Positions 19,207 through 29,138 of a stretch of DNA of 64,000 bases are shown in pieces. The first letter of the stretch is position 1. Each line of letters starts with the position of its first letter. The notes beneath the pieces were generated by a model. The model made no database searches and had not been told where the DNA came from. It saw only the letters and a list, made by a program, of their open reading frames with translations. The DNA is from Brasenia schreberi (lineage: Eukaryota > Streptophyta > Magnoliopsida > Nymphaeales > Cabombaceae): the NCBI GenBank assembly GCA_036023115.1, contig JAYKKT010000076.1, forward strand, positions 3,658,001-3,722,000, given 5' to 3'. Position numbers and translations under genes: made by a program.

Positions 19207-22200
19207 TGTAGACGTAGAAAATCTCTGCCTCCTAGTTTCTTAGGCCTGGAGCGAACCTTTTCGTGTGTCTAAGTCCTATTTAAATAAATAGGGCGTGCCA
19301 GCTAGCTTACCTAAGCTAGCGAAGATATATTCTAGAACCTGACTTCTAACGTGGCGACTATGAGCAAGCAAGCTCTTGTCGTCGCAGACCTTCTTGCACC
19401 GATGCACAAGGGTCAGTCTGTACGCTTTTAAAAATCGAGTTTTTGGATATAAGGACCTACGAAAGCGGTTCGAGGTGTTTTGATTCGGGTCTTGTTTGTA
19501 CGATTTTCATATTTTAGATCACGTGGATTCGCACGTGCCTAAGTCTTTCTTTTTATCCCTTTATGGGCCACCTAGGTGTGTGTTATGAACACTCCACTAA
19601 ATGTGGCGACTTTGAGCAGGAGTATGGGGTTTACTTTGATGCAATATGCATCCTAACTCGTGGTATGGCGTATCTGCAATGCAAACTCACGCTACTCCAA
19701 AGGGAAAACCCGAATTTAAAGACAATACCGAAGGGAAATGACTTGAAATGTAAATGTCGAAGGGAAATGACTTGTAATGTAAATGCCGAAGGGAAATTGC
19801 CGAAGGGAAATATGTATATAATGTATATATGGGCCCTTACTCGGGTCTTGCAAATAAGAGCGAAGGCTCAATGTGGGTGCGTGCTTGAATTGAAATACTA
19901 CACACACGACATGAAATGAAACCCAAATATAACTTGCAATATGGCCTTAACTAAGGTCTTGGGAATAAGAGCGAAAGCTCAATGTGTGTGAGTGCTTGAA
20001 TTGAAGTACTACTCACACAACATGAAATTAAACCCAAATATAAATTGTAGTATGGCCTTAACTAAGGTCTTGGGAATCAGAGCGAAAGCTCAATGTGTGT
20101 GAGTGCTTGAATTGAAGTACTACGCACACAACATGAAATTAAACCCAAATATAAATTGCAGTATGGCCTTAACTAAGCTCTTGGGAATAAGAGCGAAAGC
20201 TCAATGTGTGTGAGTGCTTGAATTGAAGTACTACGCACACAACATGAAATAAACCCAAGGATAGTATAACACGGCCCTTACTTGGGTCTTACAAATAAGA
20301 GCGAAGGCTCAATGTGTGTGCGTGCTTGAATTGAAAGACAACACACCCAACTTAAGCAAAACCCTACGTAATTTAAAGTATATACATAAATTTATATATA
20401 AAGGGTTGATTAGGCCCATGTGTGTTCAAAATCGTGCACGACTAAGAGAGTGCACGTGTGGGTGGGTGTGCCAAGCCACGTTATTACAAGCGGGGGGAGA
20501 CTATGCTCCGTTATTACAACCACGTATCAAATTTAATTTAAGCAAGTCTACAACTAAGGACTGAGTTAGGCACTTACTTATAGCTGGTCCGGAGGTGACT
20601 TGCTTGAGCGTAGGCTTGGCTTCACCTTGGGCTGCAAGAGGGAGCTCCTCGGAGTTGAACGGCAAGGGGAAGTGCTGGCCGGGTGCCTTGGGTGCGTAGA
20701 AAGGGCGCCTTGAAGGTGGCCGGCTGCTAGAAAGGGGTTGCCTTGGTGCTTTGGGTTAAGGTGACTAAGGAGGGTCACTAAGGGAGGGTGTAGTGTTAGG
20801 AAAGGTGGCGCTAAGTGGGAGCCTAAGGGAGTGTATAGCTGGCCGAGTGGGTTTGGTACAATCAGTTGGAGTGGCCGACTAAGGGGAGCTTGGTGGTGGC
20901 CGGCTGCTAGGGTGGCTAGGGATATTATGGATGAGAAGGGAGCTAGCTAGGGTGTGGTGTAAGGTAGAGTTAAGGGCTGGTGAAAAGGGGTATGGGCAGG
21001 TCCTAGGGAACCAAGTGGGGTGGCCGGGTGTTACTAGGGGAAGTGGTTTAAGGCGGGTGATGTAAGGTGGAGGTTTGGCCGAATGGGTGAGGATGGCTGG
21101 TGGTTGTGATGGGATAACGTGGTGGCTGTATGGGTGGTTGAGAGTGGAGGGGGAGTGAAGAGGAGGTGGAGCTAAGTGTAGGGTACTAACCGAAAGGGGA
21201 AGGAGTTGGCAGATGGAAGAAGGGCAGTCGGGTGACTTGGATGCACAGGATTCAGCTAGGAGGTGGTGGCAACAGGGAGCTAGCCGGGTGGAAGTGGTGG
21301 TGTAGGAGGAGCTTGGTGGTGGGTAGCGGTGGTGCAGGTGGAAGGCTCGGCTGGGAGGTTGGCCAAGGTCGGCTGGGCCAAGGAGGGCTCGAAGAGAATT
21401 GAAAAACCCGCCCCTTAGGGGGGGGTTTATATAGGGTTGGAGATGGCGGTTGGGGCTGGTTTTGAGGAGGTGGTAAGGTGGTTTAGGTATTGATGGTGTG
21501 GTGATAAGGTGGGCTGGTTTTGGGGAGGGGCCAGATATTTTAATACAAGGGGTTTTAGGTAGATGGTGTGCTAGGTTTAGGTGGGGTGGTTTAGGGGTTT
21601 AGGGTTTAGCTAGGTGGGTTGGTTTTGGGGTGAGGTTTAGTGAGGTGGGTTAGGTGATTAGGCTAGGATTAGGTTAGGTTTAAGGGAATTAAGCTAGGTT
21701 TAGGGGAGGATTAGGGAAGTGGGTTAGGTGATTAGGTTGGGATTAGGCCGGGATTAGGGATGTGGGCTAGGTGATTAGGCTAGGTTTAGGACGGGATTAG
21801 GGTAAAAGGCAAGGACTAGGGGGTTTTGGTTAGGATTGGGTTAGGAAGCTCCCTTTGCATAACCCATAGACCTTGTTGCATCATGTTGGTGCACCCCTAG
21901 GTTAGGTTTTGGCTAATACAAGCTTAAACCCATGCTAATTAGGCTAACCCACATGATTAACCCCAAACTTGACACACAAGTCAAGCTTAATTACAATCAC
22001 TCCCTAATCTTATCCTCCCCCACTCTCTCTCATACCCATAATCCCACGTGAATTTCAAGTGGGCCCCACCTCCATTTATGAGAAGGTGATGTGGGCCATG
22101 GATGTGGATATTGGATTGGATCTCTAGATCCAAATCCAAATACAAATCCACACATAGGTTTGGATTGGGATCTGGATATATATGGTCCAGATCCAATCCA

Positions 22201-22680
22201 AACTGAATTCTGACTCCTTCAGGCTGTGTTCGAAACGAACGGTTTGTGCGGAGTCTAACAGCATCAGTACTCCGTTTGCGTTGGGTCTTCGCCAACATGA
22301 TCGTCCGCTTCTGTTTTCGCCTTCCAAAGCTGATTTCAAGTGATGTATGATTATAACAGGGTCTTGGACGTTCGAGATCCTGGGGGTGGATTCAATACGA
22401 GAGTTGCTATGTCGGGCTCGACTTGTGCTCCGGTTCCGGGCTCTCTTTAGCTCTTCTGGTCCTGTCTTGATCAGGTCAAGCTTGCTTTGTGGGGTTTCAA
22501 AACATATTTTAACAGTTTTTAAAACATATTATACATATTTAAAACCTATGTAAGTTCAAAACATCTGTACAGGGTTGCCTGGAAGGCTCTTGGGTTTCCA
22601 GACTCAAAATGGCCCTTTGGAGCTGCTTTTACAAAACCAGGTTTTATTTGAGAAATTCGTGGGATTTTGGGGTGTTTACA
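19207..22680 (-). mobile_element. Solo LTR (3474 bp)
   Basis: A single LTR from TGTAGACGTAG to GGGGTGTTTACA is flanked by perfect TCTCC duplications, with no internal region. This is the product of LTR-LTR recombination. It carries the PBS-like 10-mer at 19291-19300 and U5 hairpin at 19301-19320. Five repeat units start at 19858, 19969, 20080, 20191 and 20299. It also has a donor-like site (plus ACTAAC, 21185-21190), the TATA box at 21426-21433, and a telomere-like tract at about 21541-21840. It resembles LTR A and LTR H more than D/E. Confidence 0.93.
21426..21433 (-). promoter_or_regulatory. TATA box of the solo LTR
   Basis: TATATAAA on the minus strand is followed by a C-run and a GGGCGGGTTT motif, as in LTR A. 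Confidence 0.55.
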
Positions 22681-22685
22681 TCTCC

Positions 22686-23599
22686 TTGTACAGGTCCTCT
22701 TTCCAGCCCCAAGATAACCCCTCACTTGATGAAAGATAAAGCAACTCTCCAAATCAATCAAGCATGAGCAACCCGCCCCCCCTTGGCCCCTTTTATAGGC
22801 CAAGGGGATTGGTTTCTAGCCTTTCCATGGGGCGGGTTGGACCAGCTCCTTAGTGCCTTTTTGATCCACTTGATCCAATTCAAGTGGTCCCTCTTGTTGA
22901 CTTGGGCCAACCACATGTGGGCTGGTCTAGGGTGTAGCCGACTTGGTCTTTGGTGCACCCGACCCAAGCTTGTTTCAACTTGATATTTTGTCCTAAGTTC
23001 TTTTCTTTGATGCTTGGTTGCTCCTTACACTTGATACAAGCCATTTTGTTTTAACCGTGTACTCTTGCATGGGCTTTTTCAATTTGATAACTTTAGCCAT
23101 AGTTTGTATTTGAACTTGATTGTATTTGGTCTTCAACTGGTTCGGCTCCACCTTTGATCTTGAGTCTTGGTTCCATTTTGACTTGACATAAGGCCCCATC
23201 TTGAACGAATAAGCTTAGATCTGAGCGGTCTTTAATAAACTTGATCTTCCACCTGAATTGGGTGAACTTGACTGGGTCTTGGTTTTATCCTGATAAGCTC
23301 GATCCTCTCCTGGGCTTTATCCAAGCTCGATCCATCTTTGGATTTGGACTTGATCTTTATCGATAAGCTTGATCCCATATCTGAATTCGAACTTGATCTT
23401 GATTCTCATATGCTTCAACCTTATCCTCTTTGCTTTTTGGGAATCGATCTGGTTCCAGGATTGGGCCTCACCTGTTTATCTGCTTCGAAACTCATGGGTT
23501 GTTTGAATTTAAAACATTTATTTTGAAATATTTCCCAAAAGACTTAATCTTTAAAATTTGAGGTTTTTGAAAACATTTTAAAATTTTGGTTGTTTACAA
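22686..23599 (-). repeat. LTR I, right fragment
   Basis: This continues LTR I from the solo-LTR duplication (22681-22685). A TATA box (TATAAAA on minus, 22791-22797) lies beside GGGCGGGTTGC, as in the other LTRs. The part from about 23200 to 23420 is rich in CTTGATC/AAGCTTGATCC words. It ends TTGTTTACA at 23599, a typical LTR edge. No ORF is supported. Confidence 0.65.
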
Positions 23600-24072
23600 G
23601 GCCCACACTCCATTGGAAGATGGCGGCCCACAAGGATGATCCTGATGTTGTAAAAGGGCATCATAAAATCAATATTGGTAAGTTGATGTTGAGGAAGGAA
23701 ATTTAGTAGATTCTATAAGTGCCCAATACTACATATAGGGTCTACTTTAAATTTCATTTAAAAAGATTTTGAAAATAGATCTCTTTTTAATTTCTGAAAA
23801 AAAGGACCAAAGATGGATTATGTGACTCTAAATTAGGGAATTGATACTTTATGAAAAGTGGAGTTTCCAAAATTTCATTTGGTAACATTTCAAAAAATCT
23901 ATTACTTACCAAATGAGGCTTGGTTCAAAATAGCAAGATATTTTCAAATGGTAGATGCTATTAAGAAATGAGATGATCTTGGTTGAATCGAGTAACCAAA
24001 GGGATAAGTTTTTCCCTCATTTTACTTCTCTCTCCAAAAAGAAAAATTGGCAATATTCAAAAATTAGAAAAA

Positions 24073-24275
24073 GAGAATACAAAAACTCCTCCAAAAAGAG
24101 GTCTTCCTCAAATAGACAGGGAATACAAAAACTCCTCCGAAAGAGGTCTTCTCTTTGAATGAAAAAAAAAAGAGAAAGAAAAGAGAATACAAAAAACTCC
24201 TCCAAGAAGAGGTCTTCCTTCGAATAGACAAAGGGAACACAAAAACTTCTCCGAAAGAGGTCTTCTCTTTGAATG
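24073..24275 (+). repeat. Short tandem array in the 3' UTR of F
   Basis: There are four units with GAATACAAAAACTCCTCC and AAAGAGGTCTTC, separated by A/G-rich linkers. It is the sense-strand equivalent of the array in B (5181-5355). A weaker version (CCTCCAATATAGAGGT) is in G at about 60860-60930. Confidence 0.75.
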
Positions 24276-24518
24276 ACAAAAAAGATAAAAGATAAAAAAA
24301 AGGAAAAGCCAAAGCTCAAAAGAGCAATTTTCTGTCTCTTTGCCTTAAACCACGAGACGCTTTAGAAGTGACCGTGTTAACTCTTTCCCATATCCCTGCA
24401 GCTTATCCCAATGGAAAAAAGGTTATCCATGAAAATCCTAAAGTAGGAATAGAATCTACTTATTTGGATTTTATTTTGTTTGAGAATTAGACTTTATTGG
24501 GTAAGAAAAGGGAGTTTT

Positions 24519-24523
24519 GAAAT
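24519..24523. other. Target site duplication of element D (GAAAT)
   Basis: GAAAT precedes the LTR start at 24524 and is repeated at 53967-53971 after the LTR end. Joining the flanks gives GAGTTTTGAAAT then GTTTTTC, as in G at 61163-61175 (GAGTTTTGAAATGTTG). Confidence 0.94.
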
Positions 24524-24612
24524 TGTAGATGCGCGAAAATCCCCGCCTCTTTGCCTCTTTCGGGGCTTTGGAGTGGATCTTATCATGTGTCTAAGGCCTA
24601 TGTATACAAATA

Positions 24613-24642
24613 GGGCGTGCCAGCTAGCTTACTTAAGCTAGC
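24613..24642 (-). other. U5 hairpin plus PBS-like 10-mer (D, 3' LTR)
   Basis: A perfect 9-bp stem (GCTAGCTTA with TAAGCTAGC, 2-base loop) is followed in sense by TGGCACGCCC. The same unit is at 36042-36071, 37925-37954, 49225-49254, 19291-19320 and 62301-62330. Confidence 0.75.
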
Positions 24643-25182
24643 GAAGATATATTTAACACTGACTTCTAAACGTGGCGACTGTGAGCAAGTAAGCTCTTGT
24701 CGTCGCAGACCTTCTTGCACCGATGCGCAAGGGTCAGTCTGTACGCTTTTGTAAAAATCGAGTTTTGGGGAGAAAGTCCACGAAGCGGTTCGAGGTGTCT
24801 ATTTCGGGTCTTTAAGATGCGATTGCATATTTTAGATCACGTGGATTTGCACGTGCCTAAGTCTTTTCTTTTATCCCTTTTCGGGCCACCTAGTTTGTGT
24901 GTTATGAACACTCCACTACATGGGCGAATTCGAGCGGGGCTTGCTTCGATGCAATATGCGTCCTACCTCGTGGTATGGCGTAGATGCAATGCAAACTCAC
25001 GCTACTCCAAAGGGAAAACCCGAAATGTAAAGACAATACTGAAGGGAAATAACAGAAGGGAAATAACCGAAGGGAAATAACCGAAAGGAAATAACCGAAG
25101 GGAAATAACCGAAGGGAAATAACCGAAGGGAGATATGTATATATCTTATGTATATGAGCCCTTACTCGGGTCTTGCAAATAA

Positions 25183-25790
25183 GAGCGAAGGCTCAATGTG
25201 GGTGCGTGCTTGAATTGAAAGACTTACACACACGACATAAAATTAAACCCAAATATAAATTGCAGTATGGCCTTGACTAAGGTCTTGGGAGTAAGAGCGA
25301 AGGCTCAATGTGTGTGAGAGTGCTTGAATTGAAGTACTACACACACGACATGAATGAAACCCAAATATAACTGCAATAAGGCCTTTACTAAGGTCTTGGG
25401 AGTAAGAGCGAAAGCTCAATGTGTGTGAAAGTGCTTGAATTGAAAGACTTACTCACACGACATGAAATTAAACCCAAATAGTATAGGTCGGCCCTTACTT
25501 GGGTCTTTCAACTAAGAGCGAAAGCTCAATGTGTGTGAGAGTGCTTGAATTGAAAGACTTACTCACACGACAAGAAATGAAACCCAAATAGTATAGGTCG
25601 GCCCTTACTTGGGTCTTTCAAATAAGAGCGAAAGCTCAATGTGTGTGAGAGTGCTTGAATTGAAAGACTTACTCACACAACAAGAAATGAAACCCAAATA
25701 GTATAGGTCGGCCCTTACTTGGGTCTTTCAAATAAGAGCGAAGGCTCAATGTGTGTGAGAGTGCTTGAATTGAAAGACAACGCACCCAAC
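25183..25790 (-). repeat. Six tandem 110-bp units in the D LTR
   Basis: Each unit holds GAGCGAA(A/G)GCTCAATGTG, TGCTTGAATTGAA(A/G), (C/A)ACACGACA, AAACCCAAATA and a TAAGGTCTT or TTGGGTCTT segment. Spacing is 110-112 bp. The matching array in the right LTR has six units (36556-37109). E, the solo LTR and LTR H have five each. Confidence 0.85.
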
Positions 25791-26732
25791 TTAAACAAAA
25801 ACCCTTCGAAAATGAAAGTATATGTACACTTATATATTAGGGGCTGATTAGGCCCGTGTGTGTTCAAAATTGTGCACGACTAAGAGAGTGCACGTGTGTG
25901 GTTGTGCCAAGCCACGTTATTACAAGAGGGGGGAGACTATGCTCCGTTATTACAACCCCGTATCAAATTGAATTTCAAGCAAGTGTACGACTAAAGACCG
26001 AGTTTAGACACTTACGAGTAGCTGGTCCGTAGAGGTCTTGCTTGGGCGTGGACTTGGCTTTGGGCTGCAAGTGGGAGCTCCGCGAAGGTAGGTGATTAAA
26101 AGTGCTGGCCAGCTGCAAGTGGGGCGCGGGATAGGCACCTCGAAGGTGGCCGGTGGCAAGTAGATGTCGCCTCAAAGTAGGGGGTTTAAAGGGGTTGAAT
26201 GAGCGGGTTCTTAGGGTCACTAGGGGAGTTGAGAGTTTAGGGAAGCTGGACCTAGAAGGTGAGCTGGTGGGAAAGCCGAATAGGACACCTAGGGGAGGGC
26301 CGAATGGGAGATGATGGCTAGGAAGTGGCCGGCAGCTTGGGTTATACTAGGTTCGGCTAGGTTAAAATGGTGGTGGAAAAGGGGCTGAGATGAAGGTAGG
26401 ATGGGTAGCTAAGAGTAGAGAGGTGGTAGAGTAGGGGGCTAGGTAAGGTGCAGGGTACTTACCGAATGGGGAGAGGTGGCGGATGAAGTGGGAAGGTGGC
26501 GGGCAGGTGGCTGTCGGCTGGTTCGGTTGGGTGGAGGTGATGGCGTCCGGCTGGGCAAATGGTGGTGGTGGATGGAAGAGGGAAGGTGGCGGTGCAGGTG
26601 GTGGCTGGTGGAGCAGATGGAGCAGGCGGAGGTGGGGAGTGGTCCCGGCTGGGTGAGAGAAGGGAGAAGGAGAGGGCCCGGCTGGGTGTGAGAGTGGTTC
26701 CCACTTGGAAAACCCGCCCACAAGGAGGGGGG

Positions 26733-26740
26733 TTTAAATA
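26733..26740 (-). promoter_or_regulatory. TATA box of D LTR
   Basis: TATTTAAA on the minus strand is followed by CCCCCCTCC and GGGCGGGTT. The position is shared by all LTRs of the family, with copies at 39912-39919 and 52725-52732. The copy at 51211-51218 reads CATTTAAA. Confidence 0.6.
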
Positions 26741-27976
26741 GGGGATGGGTAGGTCGGTTAGGGCTGGGCTGTGGGTAGTGGTTAGGTGGTTTAGGTAGGG
26801 TGGTATATAGATAAGGTGGGCTGGCTGGAAGGGGTTGGGCCAGATATTTTAAAACTAGGGGTTTGGGTAAATCGTGGGCTAAGGGTGGTTTAGGGGTTTA
26901 GGGCTAGGTTAGGTGGTTAGGTTTTAGGGTGAGGTTTAGTGAGCTAGGTTAGGTGATTAGGCTAGGTTTAGGCTAAGATTAGGGAAATTAATCTAGGTTT
27001 AGGGAAGGATTAGGGAAGTGGGTTAGGTGATTAGGTTGGGATTAGGACGGGATTAGGGAAGTGGGTTAGGTGATTAGGTTCAGATTAGGGGTTTAGGCTA
27101 GGTTTAGGCATTTTGGGCTAGGTTTAGGTGAAGGAGCTCCCTTAGCATGGCCCATAGACCTTGATCACCCCATGTTGGTGCAGCCCTAGGTTAGGTTTTA
27201 GCTAATTACAAGCTTAAACCCACTCAATTAGGCTAACCCACATGATTAACCCAAACTTGACACACAAGTCAAGCTTAATACAACACTCTTGATATTTTTC
27301 AACCCCACTCTCTCTCATGCCCAATATCCCACGTGAAACTCAAGTGGGCCCCACCTCCATTTATGAGAAGGTGATGTGGGCCATGGATATGGATATTGGA
27401 TTGGATCTCTGGATTCAAATCCAAATCCAAGTCCACGTATGGGTTTGGATTGGAATCTGGATATATATGGTCCAGATCCCATCCAAACTGAACTCTGACT
27501 CCTTCGAGCTGGGTTCGAAACGGACAATTCGTGCGGGGCCTGACAGCATCAGTACTCCGTCTGCGTTGGGTCTTCGCCAACATGGTCGTCCGCCTCCATT
27601 TCTGCCCTCCGGAGATGACTTTAAATGATATTTTGGTAAGAACAGGGTCTTGGACGTTCGAGATCCTGGGGTGTGAATCAGATACAAGAGTTGCTGCGCC
27701 GGGCTTGACAGGTGCTCCGGTTCCGGGCTCTTCTTGGCTCTCCTGGTCCTGTCTTGATTGGGTCAAGCCACTTCGGGGTTTCAAAACGTGTTTTAAAAAA
27801 GGGTTTTCAAAAGCTATATCCTATGTTTTTGAAAGATAAAGTTTAAAACATATATACAGGGTTGTTTGGAAGGCTCCTGGGTTTCCAAACTCAAAATGGC
27901 CCTTTGGGGCTGCTTGTATAAAACCAGATGGATTTTGAGAAATTCGTGGGATTTCGGGGTGTTTACAGATGCCCCT

Positions 27977-28014
27977 CTTTGGCCTTGTCCAAATAGATTT
28001 GGATAAGGGCAAAG
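27977..28014 (-). other. Hairpin at the polypurine tract of D
   Basis: Sense arms CTTTGCCCTTATCCAAAT (27997-28014) and ATTTGGACAAGGCCAAAG (27977-27994) pair with two mismatches over a 2-base loop. Relative to B, one base pair has changed on both sides (A-T in B, C-G here), so pairing is kept. The same hairpin in E is at 41162-41199. Confidence 0.78.
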
Positions 28015-28603
28015 ATGACAAACACCCCTTTTAATGTCTCCCTAGATCTAGCCACGAAGAATATGGGATCGTCCCATTTTAGCAAAATCTCAATTTTACA
28101 AACTCTGGTAGGAGGAGATATCACGCCAAAGGGTTCTACTATGGAATCTGGTCCTAAATGGGATCATGTTCATGCAAGTACCATGCGTGGAATGCAAATG
28201 ACATGGGTGTGGTGCCAAGAGTGGCGACCTCCCAGAGACCAGATGTGGTCGAACTCTAGAGACTTACAAGGCCTACTGCTCCAAGTGAGCAAATCCTATG
28301 TTGTTCGATGTTTGGTTTTCAAAACGTATTTACAAAAGCTATTTACAAAAGGGATAACTGTCTTGAGCCTCGATCCTAAGGATCTCGAGCTCTTCGTGCT
28401 TGCCCTTGTTTGAGTCTTAACACTTGCTTATCTAGCGGAGGTTTTATAAGAAAACAAGCTTCATTTCAAATTCCTACGCCTTACTCGAAACGTCGAATTC
28501 TCAAACAAGATGAAATTCAAGTAAGTAAATCCTATTTTTACTTTAGGATTCCTCGAAATGAACCGTGCTTTAGCTTGGGATAAGCCAGGGATGGGAAAGA
28601 GAT

Positions 28604-28633
28604 ACCACGGTCCCTTCTGAAGCGTCCCGTGGT
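28604..28633 (-). other. Conserved ACCACGG/CCGTGGT hairpin, element D
   Basis: The unit is identical to that in B (5036-5065) and E (41790-41819), although the surrounding 3' UTR differs between B and D. Confidence 0.7.
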
Positions 28634-29138
28634 TTAAGGCATAGAAGGCGGAAAACTGCTCTTTTTGAGCTTTTTGGCCTCTTTTTCCTTTTTTTCATAG
28701 AGGGTCTCCCTTTGGGAGTATTTTTTCTTTAATCCCTCTTTTTTATAAGAGAATCGATTTTTCTTTTTGAAGTCTGGTTTCTTTCTTTTGGAAAGAGATT
28801 TTAAATGGGAAATTCCCTTTTGATTTGGGCCTTTGTTTTCCTTTTGGAAGGAGAAGAGAAGAGGGGAGGACTTATCCCAAGCCTACACTCGATCCATTCC
28901 AGATCAGCCTATTTAGAAATAGCACGTACTACTTGCAAGTATCTTGCTATGTTGAACTAGGCCTTTCTTTGTAAGATGAAGGATTTTGAAATGGAACCAC
29001 GATTTTGAAAACTCCACTCTTTCACAAGTGCGAATCCTCTCACTTAGGGTCACACGAGTTCGCCTTTTGCACCTTATTCACATGTCTCAGGGCAGCTATC
29101 CCTTTAAAATTTTCGAAAACTGGAATTTAATCCAGATC

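Larger units (their letters stand above)
23600..24523 (+). mobile_element. Element F (old, plus-oriented): integrase tail and 3' UTR, left part
   Basis: The first 107 bases end in TAG at 23704-23706 and resemble the last codons of the integrase gene of G at 60350-60475. The shared context is ATTGG(T)..TTGATG and CTATAA.TGCCCAATA just after the stop. The 3' UTR follows, with a tandem array at 24073-24275, a decayed conserved hairpin at 24349-24378, and TTTTGAAAT at the D insertion point. It resumes at 53972. Element F is matched along its length by 60350-61718 of G. Confidence 0.8.
24524..27967 (-). repeat. 3' LTR of element D
   Basis: Plus-strand ends are TGTAGATGCGCG and GGGGTGTTTACA. Parts in plus order: PBS-like 10-mer 24613-24622; U5 hairpin 24623-24642; 14-bp GAAGGGAAATAACC repeats (eight copies or variants, about 25030-25130); six 110-bp units at 25183, 25295, 25406, 25516, 25626 and 25736; donor-like sites on minus at 26010-26015 and 26457-26462; TATA (TATTTAAA on minus) at 26733-26740; telomere-like tract at about 26861-27135; GGATTTGG repeats at about 27385-27490. 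Confidence 0.95.
27968..29138 (-). other. 3' untranslated region of element D
   Basis: This is non-coding sequence between the integrase stop and the 3' LTR in sense. It contains the polypurine tract (AAAGAGGGGCATC touching the LTR), the PPT hairpin at 27977-28014 and the ACCACGG/CCGTGGT hairpin at 28604-28633. The short open frame at 28015-28413 on the plus strand has no recognisable domain and is taken as chance. The same region in E is 41153-42323. Confidence 0.8.

Noticed and set aside
18711..23599. LTR I as a complete LTR of element C with target duplications
   Set aside because: No PBS next to its inner edge and no matching 5-bp flanks could be found. It is left as an LTR fragment.
24697..25080. 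127-codon plus-strand frame in the LTRs (also 38009-38392, 49309-49692)
   Set aside because: It is antisense to the element, runs into the 14-bp repeats and matches no domain. Conservation follows from the LTRs being close copies.
25183..25790. CRISPR-like array of regularly spaced repeats
   Set aside because: The whole 110-bp unit is repeated without unique spacers, and the context is a plant LTR.
26362..26723. Overlapping proline-rich frames after the TATA box in D/E LTRs
   Set aside because: Several frames are open at once because of GGTGG-type low-complexity sequence. No single protein is supported.
28015..28413. 132-codon plus-strand frame in the 3' UTR of D
   Set aside because: It overlaps the PPT hairpin, is antisense, and no domain is recognised. 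The E copy is not open over the same length.
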